Assembly: GCF_045865695.1 (NCBI RefSeq)
Contig: NZ_BAACAP010000231.1
Coordinates: 1-64,000 of the forward strand
Source of the DNA: Scytonema sp045865695
GTDB lineage: Bacteria > Cyanobacteriota > Cyanobacteriia > Cyanobacteriales > Nostocaceae
Direction: 5' to 3'
DNA length: 64,000 bases
Position numbers and translations under genes: made by a program. Below, piece after piece: positions 57,527 through 64,000 of the stretch (the first letter of the stretch is position 1; each line of letters begins with the position of its first letter). The notes beneath the pieces are model-generated. The model saw nothing but the letters and a program-made list of their open reading frames with translations, made no database searches and was not told the origin of the DNA.

Positions 57527-60445
57527 TTAATTTTTCTTTTCTAATACATCATTAACTGTTGTTAACAACATATGTTCTAGATAAGGTTTAGTAATATAAG
57601 CATTGGCTCCTAATTTAAAAGCAAGCATTCTATGTTTATCGCTACTTCGAGAAGTGAGCATAACAACTGGAATTTCAGATACAGTAGGGTCTTTTTGGCG
57701 ATTTTTTAGAAACTCAAACCCATTCATTCGTGGCATTTCAATATCGCAAAAGACTAACTGGATATCTGAATGGTAACGAATTTGTTCAATGGCTTCATAA
57801 CCATCTTTTGCTTGAACAACATGATAACCAGCTTTTTGTAAAGTTAATGCCAGAGTTTGGCGTACAGTGATAGAATCATCCACAAGCAAAATTGTTTTAC
57901 AGGGTTTTTCCTCAAAGTTTGTTGCTTCTGCCAAAGCAGCACGAGCTTGGAACGGTAATTGTTGATGCTTCAAATTTGGAATGAGAGGTACTGAACTTAC
58001 AAAGTTTGTAGCCCGATCGCGATTTTGTTGTTCGGATAAATGATTGATTAATGCAGTTCCATCTAGTACAAGCGTTAGGCGACCATCGGCTAGAATACTA
58101 CCTCCATAAACATAAGAAGGTGGTGCGATCGCACTTCCTAAAGGACGAATTGCCAATTCAAAATCTCCAAAAAGTCGCTCGACTTCCAAACCTAAAAGTC
58201 GCTCTTGACAGCGAATAAGAATAATGGGCAGCATTGTCTCTGACTTTTCAACCAAAGAATGTTTTGAGCCAGAGATAGCAAATTGAGTTACTAATGAGGA
58301 ATAATTCAAAGCTGTAGCGAGTTGATAAATAGGAATGAGAGTTTCCTTATCCCCTTTATGCCACCGAAGAACTTTACCACCATCCCAGCATCTAACTTGC
58401 TCGCGTTTAGGAATAATAATTTCCTCTATTGCATTAGCAAATAAAGCATAAATTTTTTCACCTGCTTGACACACTAATAATTTATCAATAGTCAAACTTA
58501 AAGGAATTTGAAGTCTAAACATTGTACCTCGATGCGGTTCTGAATAGACAGAAACTGTACCTTGAATTGCTCGTAAATGGGTGCGAACCACATCTAGACC
58601 CATACCCCTTCCAGAAAGATCGTTCACATTAGAAGCTGTAGAAAACCCAGGCTCAAATAACAAATCAATAAGTTGTTCGTGACTCAATTGAATAGCATAT
58701 TGAGATGAAATTAATCGTTCTTCTATTGCTTTAATACGAATCTTTTCAAAATCCAAACCTTGTCCATCATCCTGAACTTCAACTATCAAATATCTACCTT
58801 GATGGTAAGCGCGAATTTCAATGGCACCTTTTTCAGGTTTACCCCATTTTTGACGGATAGAAGGACTTTCTATTCCATGGTCAAAAGCGTTGCGAACTAA
58901 GTGTAATAGAGGATCGTATAGCCGCTCAACAACCGCTTTATCAACTAGAGTCTCACTTCCTTGAAACTCTAATTCAATCTGTTTTTTATGTACTATTTCT
59001 AATTTTTGCAAAATTCGAGGAAATCGCTCAAAAAGATTTCCTAGAGGTAGCATTCGGGCTTCCATAAGAGAATCGCGAGTACCTGTCAGCAATCGACGCT
59101 GTTTCTCAAGGGACTCTTGAGACTGACGGGCAAACATTTCTACTGCTTCGGAAGCTTCTATCAATTGTACTGTGTCTTCTAGAAGCGATTGGGGATTGGC
59201 GATTGGGGATTGGCGATTGGGGATTGGCGATTGGGGATTGATTATTTGTTCTTCTACCTTGTCTCTCTTGTCCCCAGTTCCTAGTCCCCATTGCCCCTTA
59301 TCCCCAGAGGGGGCCCCGAGTTCCCCAGTTTCCAATCCCCAGTTCCTAGTCCCTAGTCCCCATTGCCCCTTATCCCCAGAGGGGGCCCCGAGTTCCCCAG
59401 TTAACTCATTAAGTTGCTGTTGATGTTTTTCTAACCGAGAAAAAAGAACTCGAATCGCACTCCATAATTGTTCATTTTGTAAAAACTGACGATTTTGATT
59501 GGTGAGCATTTCTCCAATGAAATAATTAAGTTGTTCTAAATGCTCAACATTGACTCTGACAGTGCTAGAAAACGGAGGTGTTGAATGAGAAACTGGAGTC
59601 CCTTGTTCTGATGTTAAGAATGTTGGATCTGGGATATTGTATGAATTGAGGATTGTTTTTGTTACACGAGTCCGTGGCGTAGTAAGCTGTTGTAGAGCAA
59701 GCGTTGGTTCGCCACCTTGGGTGCGATCGCCATTGAGTACTGACGTTCTAGATTCTTGAAAATTAGCTAGAGCAATACGAGCAATGGTCACTGCTTGACT
59801 TGGATAGTTATTTAAAGCAGTCAGCACTGCCTTGGCAATCGCTTGAAATCCCGGTAAATTCAATGATTCACCCAAACCAAAGAAAACTTCAGCTTGAGTT
59901 TTTAACAGAGAAGAAATTTGTTCGGAGTTAGCGCTTGCTATAGCTGTAGCCAGTTCATCTAAACGTTGAGTAACACCTATTTCAAATATCGATTTTGTTA
60001 AATCAAAACCTAATTCTTCTGAGTTAGGAAGATCGGAATCTGGATTAAAAGAGTCTCCCATCTGTTCTTGCAATTGTGCAAAAATCTCAGCAATGCGATC
60101 GAGAATTTCAGCCTCATTAAACAAACTTCCCGTAAATTCAGCATTTAAGGAGAGATCAAGACATTCATAACTCTCAAAAAGTAAAGCTTCAACTTCTGGA
60201 CTAATGACTAAATTAGGTTTACAGATGGCTCTAAAAATATCTTCTAACGAGTGAGCTATACTGGCGATCGCTTCTAAACTAATACTAGCTGCTGCACCTT
60301 TTAAGGTATGAGTCGCTCGCATCAAATTATAAACTTTGTTAATATTGTAGCTTTCTCGAAGACTAAGTAACTCTTGCTCTATTTCTTGCAGTAGTTCTTG
60401 AGCTTCTTGGAGAAAATATTGATAACTTTGCTGGTGAAATGTCAT
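57527..60445 (-). CDS. Hybrid CheA-type histidine kinase (Hpt-HATPase-CheW-REC)
   Basis: 972 residues from the ATG at 60445 (MTFHQQSYQYFLQEAQELL); the 29 codons upstream come from heptamer repeats. Hpt domain with His46 (RATHTLKGAAAS), a second helical region, dimerisation segment, HATPase (LVRNAFDHGIE, VQDDGQGLDF, GRGMGLDVVRTHL), CheW-like domain and a receiver with Asp901 (VFCDIEMPRMNGFEFL). This is the cyanobacterial PilL/TaxAY-like layout that controls type IV pilus motility and taxis. Between the Hpt and kinase parts, 59186-59402 encodes a translated repeat of about 70 residues that is not part of any domain. Confidence 0.93.
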   Translation of the reverse strand: MTFHQQSYQYFLQEAQELLQEIEQELLSLRESYNINKVYNLMRATHTLKGAAASISLEAIASIAHSLEDIFRAICKPNLVISPEVEALLFESYECLDLSLNAEFTGSLFNEAEILDRIAEIFAQLQEQMGDSFNPDSDLPNSEELGFDLTKSIFEIGVTQRLDELATAIASANSEQISSLLKTQAEVFFGLGESLNLPGFQAIAKAVLTALNNYPSQAVTIARIALANFQESRTSVLNGDRTQGGEPTLALQQLTTPRTRVTKTILNSYNIPDPTFLTSEQGTPVSHSTPPFSSTVRVNVEHLEQLNYFIGEMLTNQNRQFLQNEQLWSAIRVLFSRLEKHQQQLNELTGELGAPSGDKGQWGLGTRNWGLETGELGAPSGDKGQWGLGTGDKRDKVEEQIINPQSPIPNRQSPIANPQSLLEDTVQLIEASEAVEMFARQSQESLEKQRRLLTGTRDSLMEARMLPLGNLFERFPRILQKLEIVHKKQIELEFQGSETLVDKAVVERLYDPLLHLVRNAFDHGIESPSIRQKWGKPEKGAIEIRAYHQGRYLIVEVQDDGQGLDFEKIRIKAIEERLISSQYAIQLSHEQLIDLLFEPGFSTASNVNDLSGRGMGLDVVRTHLRAIQGTVSVYSEPHRGTMFRLQIPLSLTIDKLLVCQAGEKIYALFANAIEEIIIPKREQVRCWDGGKVLRWHKGDKETLIPIYQLATALNYSSLVTQFAISGSKHSLVEKSETMLPIILIRCQERLLGLEVERLFGDFELAIRPLGSAIAPPSYVYGGSILADGRLTLVLDGTALINHLSEQQNRDRATNFVSSVPLIPNLKHQQLPFQARAALAEATNFEEKPCKTILLVDDSITVRQTLALTLQKAGYHVVQAKDGYEAIEQIRYHSDIQLVFCDIEMPRMNGFEFLKNRQKDPTVSEIPVVMLTSRSSDKHRMLAFKLGANAYITKPYLEHMLLTTVNDVLEKKN
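59186..59402 (-). repeat. Translated repeat tract in the CheA linker
   Basis: Two full copies of a unit encoding TGELGAPSGDKGQWGLGT (each with the inner palindrome CCCCAGAGGGG-type) plus cgattgggg heptamers encoding SPIPNRQSPIANPQS. The same unit in the same frame is found in the hybrid kinase at 16438-16585. Intergenic counterparts are the ggggact arrays, for example at 37505. Confidence 0.9.
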
Positions 60446-60673
60446 TGGCGATTGGCGATTGGGAATTGGGAATTGGGCATTGGGCATTGGGCATTGGCGG
60501 TGTAGGTTGGGTTGAGGAACGAAACCCAACACTCAAATATCTTGTCTTTGTTGGATTGCATTCAAATATCTTGTCTTTGTTGGATTGCATTCAAATATCT
60601 TGTTTTTGTTGGGTTTCACTTCGTTCAACCCAACCTACCATTATTTTTCTTTCCTGAGAGTGATAGAAAAAAG
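60446..60673. repeat. MCP-CheA spacer: STRR and inverted repeat with 29-bp tandem array
   Basis: gcgattg/gggaatt/gggcatt heptamers run to 60500. 60502-60638 is an inverted repeat (GTAGGTTGGGTT ... AACCCAACCTAC) as at 39955-40029, but its loop carries three direct copies of a 29-bp unit starting TCAAATATCTTGTC at 60533, 60562 and 60591, the last diverged. No gene. Confidence 0.88.
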
Positions 60674-63600
60674 TTAATCAACTTTAAATTGGTCGGCACT
60701 TGTCTGAAGATTTTGTGCCATGGTGAGAAGTTCTTTAAAAGAGGTAGAAATCTCTATAGAATTCTCTTTGGTTGTATTAGCAATAGCAGCAACTTGTGTC
60801 ATGGTTTGGGTGACTGATTCAAACTGTTGTGTTTGAATTTGTGTTGCTTGAGTAATACCTTCCACAAGTTGGCTAATTTGGTTTGTTGCTGTCACAATTG
60901 CATTGAGATTTTGGCGGGCTTCGTGAACTTGCATGGTTCCTGTAGCAACTTGCTGAATGGCGCGTTCCATTGCCATAGAAACTTCTGCCGTACCTTTTTG
61001 GATGTCTTCAACGAGTTGCTCAATCTCAGTTGCTGCGTCAGCAGATTGACGTGCTAAAGTTCGGACTTCATCGGCGACAACAGCAAAACCGCGTCCGTAT
61101 TGCCCTGCTTTGGTGGCTTCAATGGCTGCATTTAAAGCCAGCAATTGGGTTTGAGTGGTAAAGTGACCGATCAAATTGACAACTTTAGAAACTTTTTGGG
61201 AAGCTTCTGAGAAGCGCTTGAGGCGTTTGCTAGTTTCTGCAACTGTTTCCCGAATGTCCAAAATTCCGTCTACAGTGCGGTTCATAGCTGCATCCCCTTG
61301 CTGCACAATTTGATTGGTTTGTTGAGCAGCTACTTCTACCTGTTGCGCGTTTGTGGCTACGGCTTTAGTGGAGTTTGCCATTGTCTGCATTTGCTCTAAA
61401 GCATTGTCCAGAGACTGAAATTGTTGCTGTGCTTGGTTGGCTAAACCAACGATAGAAGCAACGCTTGCTTGAGAGGTTTGAGCAACTTTTCTCGAAGATG
61501 TCTGCACCTGCATGATAATCTTTCGTAGACTCTGTAAGGTGTTGTTGTAAACATCAGCAATTGTACCGACTTCACCTTCTGTGACTGTTGCTCGAACGGT
61601 TAAATCTCCGCTTAGTGCTGGTTGGACTGCAGATAACAACTGAATCACTTCCTTCTGCAATTGTTCTTTTGCTGCTTTTTCTCTTGCGCCTGCTTCTGAA
61701 AGTTGCTGTGCTGAAGAACGTAGTTTTTCTAAGTAATCTGCTTGTTGTAAAGCAAGTCCGATTTGTACTCCTACTTGAGCTAACAAGTTAACGTCTATTT
61801 GTTCCCATTGGCGCGGTTCGTCATTCTGATAAGCTCCTAATAGTCCCCAAAGTCGATCGCCTTTAAAAATAGGAGCAATCATGTAAGCCTTTGTTCCCCA
61901 TTGTTCCAGGAGTTGAACGTGGCATTCTTGATGCCCTACAGTATAAATGTCGTTGACACTGAAAGTTTCCTTACGGCGATAACGACCACCTTTGGTTTCT
62001 TGAAGATATGTATCTTCTGTCCGGGCTAGCTCAGTTCCAACAACTTTTGTCCAATCGCTATGCACGTCCTCAACGACAAATTCACCACCCCAGCCCGGAT
62101 TAAAGCGGTAGATAGCGACTCTACTCGTCTTTAATTGTCTCCGCAATTCCTGAACAGCCATTTGCAAAAGGTTGTCTAGTGAGAAATTCTCTTGAATCAG
62201 AGCTAATCCAAGTCTATAAACGAGTTTGCTATAAGCACTTCCTTGTTCTACAGATTTGGCTAATCTTTGTGATTGTACTCGCAGTTCCTCAATATACTCC
62301 GCCTGTTGCAATACAATTCCTAGTTGTAAACCAATTTGCGTCAATATTTTGACTTCTATGTCTTCCCAGTGCCTAGGACCGCTGTGTTGGAAAGCTGAAA
62401 GTAATCCCCAAAGCTTTTGCCCTTGAAATATGGCAACAACTAAGCAAGATTTAATTCCGAAGTGCTCTAAGGCTTCAATATGGCAATCGGTTAGCCCACC
62501 ATCGTAAACATTATCTACAATAAAGGGTTCATTGTTGCGGAACCTTCCGCCTTGATGTTCGTTTAAAAACTTGTCTTCCCAACCACTGCCTACTAATTTG
62601 GGCCATCCTCCAGATTCAGACTCAATAACGAAGTCACCAAAATAATCTGGACGAAATTTATAAATGGTAACCCGTTCTAGATTGAGAAGTTTGCGAACTT
62701 CTTGAGCTGTTGTCTTGAAAATCGTGTCTATATCTGATGACTGACGAATTTTATCAATGACTTTGGCAGCAGACCGTTCTATCTCTGCTGTTTTGGTTAT
62801 CTGAGCAGACTGTTCTTTGATTTGTTTCAGGTATTCTGCTTGCTGTATGGCTATTCCTAGTTGATTGCTAATTTGGGTAAGCACTTTAACTTCTGATTCT
62901 TCCCATTGGCGGGGATTGGAGTTTTGGTAGGCTGCTAACAAACCCCAGAGTTTATTACCTTTGATGATTGGAGTAATAATATAAGCTCTAGCTTGATACT
63001 GTTGTTCTAAAACCTCAAGGTAACAAGGTGAAAATCCTTGCTGGTGAATATCGTTAACAACTCTAAAGTTTGCGGCTGTTGTAAATTGTCCTGCTTGGGT
63101 TTGTTGTAAATGGGTGTCTGTAACTTTAGGATTACCGCCTCCAAGGATTTTCGCACTGCACTCACTGACGTTTTCTCGCAGGAGTGGATTTTCTAACTGT
63201 TCTTGCAACATAGAAACCCAGCCACTTGTGACTGACTCAGCAACGAACTCTCCACTCCAATCTTCTTCAAAGCGGTAAATCACTACTCGTTCTGCTTTTA
63301 ATAGAGTTCGGACTTCTTGAGTTGCCATTTTAAAAATGACATTGATGTCTAGGGGTTGGCGTATTCTCTCAATAACTCGCGTTAGCGATCGCTCTCTTTC
63401 TGCTACAATCTGCTCTGATTTTTGCTGGAGTTGAGCGGCTGATTCAGCTTGCTTGAGGATAGTACCAAGACGACTACTCGCGAGCGACAGGAGCGTGATT
63501 TCAGAATCTTGCCAGTGTCGGGGACTGGAGTTTTGAAAAACAGCCAGTAAACCCCAAAGTTGTTCGCCTTCAAAAATGGGAGCAATGATATAAGCTTTAG

Positions 63601-64000
63601 CCTGAAATTTTGCTAAAGTTTCTAGATAGCAATTAGAGAAACCTGATGTAGAGATGTCATCAACCCGCTTGACGCCTTTTCCTCTGACAAAACTTCCACC
63701 TTGTGTATCTTTGAGATAAGTATCGGTGGAACGGTTTGCTGGATTGCCTAATAACTTTACAGTACAGAGATCGGAATCTACTATATTCTCTGAGTGAAGA
63801 GTGCTATCATTTTCTTGTTCCTGCATCAAGGATACCCAGCCTGCACCAACCGATTCAGCAATAAATTCACCACTCCAATCGGAAGCAAACCGATAAACAG
63901 TCACTCTATCGGCTTTGAAAAACTGCCGTAGTAGTTGAGTTATATTACCAAGAGTTGTGCTGGCATCAGAAGACGGAGGGATTTTTTGCAGAATTTGAGC
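60674..64000 (-). CDS. Multi-GAF methyl-accepting chemotaxis protein (N-terminus off window)
   Basis: At least 1108 residues; the frame is open to base 64000, so the start lies beyond. At least four phytochrome/CBCR-like GAF domains follow each other, then a HAMP-like segment (LSGDLTVRATVTEGEVGTIA) and an MCP signalling hairpin with tip FAVVADEVRTLARQSADAA. No membrane helix is visible. GAF3 and GAF4 have Cys-His at the bilin-anchoring position (DCHIEAL, codons 62480-62485; ECHVQLL, codons 61919-61924), while GAF1 and GAF2 have Cys-Tyr (NCYLETL, PCYLEVL). A light or redox receptor for taxis is likely; bilin binding is inferred. Confidence 0.88.
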   Translation of the reverse strand, partial: AQILQKIPPSSDASTTLGNITQLLRQFFKADRVTVYRFASDWSGEFIAESVGAGWVSLMQEQENDSTLHSENIVDSDLCTVKLLGNPANRSTDTYLKDTQGGSFVRGKGVKRVDDISTSGFSNCYLETLAKFQAKAYIIAPIFEGEQLWGLLAVFQNSSPRHWQDSEITLLSLASSRLGTILKQAESAAQLQQKSEQIVAERERSLTRVIERIRQPLDINVIFKMATQEVRTLLKAERVVIYRFEEDWSGEFVAESVTSGWVSMLQEQLENPLLRENVSECSAKILGGGNPKVTDTHLQQTQAGQFTTAANFRVVNDIHQQGFSPCYLEVLEQQYQARAYIITPIIKGNKLWGLLAAYQNSNPRQWEESEVKVLTQISNQLGIAIQQAEYLKQIKEQSAQITKTAEIERSAAKVIDKIRQSSDIDTIFKTTAQEVRKLLNLERVTIYKFRPDYFGDFVIESESGGWPKLVGSGWEDKFLNEHQGGRFRNNEPFIVDNVYDGGLTDCHIEALEHFGIKSCLVVAIFQGQKLWGLLSAFQHSGPRHWEDIEVKILTQIGLQLGIVLQQAEYIEELRVQSQRLAKSVEQGSAYSKLVYRLGLALIQENFSLDNLLQMAVQELRRQLKTSRVAIYRFNPGWGGEFVVEDVHSDWTKVVGTELARTEDTYLQETKGGRYRRKETFSVNDIYTVGHQECHVQLLEQWGTKAYMIAPIFKGDRLWGLLGAYQNDEPRQWEQIDVNLLAQVGVQIGLALQQADYLEKLRSSAQQLSEAGAREKAAKEQLQKEVIQLLSAVQPALSGDLTVRATVTEGEVGTIADVYNNTLQSLRKIIMQVQTSSRKVAQTSQASVASIVGLANQAQQQFQSLDNALEQMQTMANSTKAVATNAQQVEVAAQQTNQIVQQGDAAMNRTVDGILDIRETVAETSKRLKRFSEASQKVSKVVNLIGHFTTQTQLLALNAAIEATKAGQYGRGFAVVADEVRTLARQSADAATEIEQLVEDIQKGTAEVSMAMERAIQQVATGTMQVHEARQNLNAIVTATNQISQLVEGITQATQIQTQQFESVTQTMTQVAAIANTTKENSIEISTSFKELLTMAQNLQTSADQFKVD

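Overview
The window comes from a filamentous, heterocyst-forming cyanobacterium (Nostocales). The evidence is a cyanobacterial S10 ribosomal operon next to ndhN, very frequent HIP1 octamers (GCGATCGC), heptameric tandem repeats (STRRs) and palindromes in nearly every spacer, and a heterocyst block of patB/cnfR, a nif-type ferredoxin and a cox2-type oxidase operon. Genus cannot be set from this sequence alone.

Layout. 1-4443 (-): rplC-rplD-rplW-rplB-rpsS-rplV-rpsC-rplP, the last cut by the window edge. 5278-7227 (+): ndhN, a DUF99 gene and a DUF3172 membrane protein. 7424-8335 (-): an AMIN-domain protein. 8588-20999: a nucleoside-type ABC transporter (ATPase and two permeases) whose operon is split, first by a zeta-toxin-like pair and then by about 8 kb holding a decayed TnpB-like gene, an IS4-family element inside that gene, and a 1488-residue hybrid histidine kinase. 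21.2-29.3 kb: sodC, an orphan HlyD-type adaptor, a REC-GAF-GGDEF protein, rnc, two small membrane proteins and a membrane-anchored alpha/beta hydrolase. 29.4-32.35 kb (-): three exported proteins; two share an undescribed domain of about 75 residues, once alone and once fused to an M23 peptidase. 32.8-42.6 kb: glgA, hemC, a HicB with a HicA remnant, a dihydrouridine synthase, dnaK, a coiled-coil protein, an acetoacetate decarboxylase-like protein, and a second HicB with a truncated HicA.

42.8-51.6 kb is the heterocyst/nitrogen-fixation block: patB/cnfR (-), then (+) ferredoxin, coxB-coxA-coxC, a small helical protein, a cupin and a nitrogenase-associated ArsC-like protein with a His-rich tail. 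Respiratory oxygen removal, control of nif expression and electron supply lie side by side. 51.7-53.4 kb (-) holds a decayed DUF2887 gene, a 139-bp inverted-repeat element and an unknown gene. 53.9-56.3 kb (+) encodes a Tat-exported sulfatase with its own formylglycine-generating enzyme. 56.6-64.0 kb (-) holds a DUF3134 gene and a CheW / hybrid CheA / multi-GAF MCP chemotaxis or phototaxis cluster, with the MCP gene running off the window.

The main theme of the window is repeat traffic. Heptamers, HIP1-associated palindromes and small inverted-repeat elements fill spacers, supply start codons and C-termini, and have entered coding regions in frame: twice in the IS transposase, three times in the hybrid kinase and once, as a multi-unit tract, in the CheA. 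No rRNA, convincing tRNA or CRISPR array was seen.
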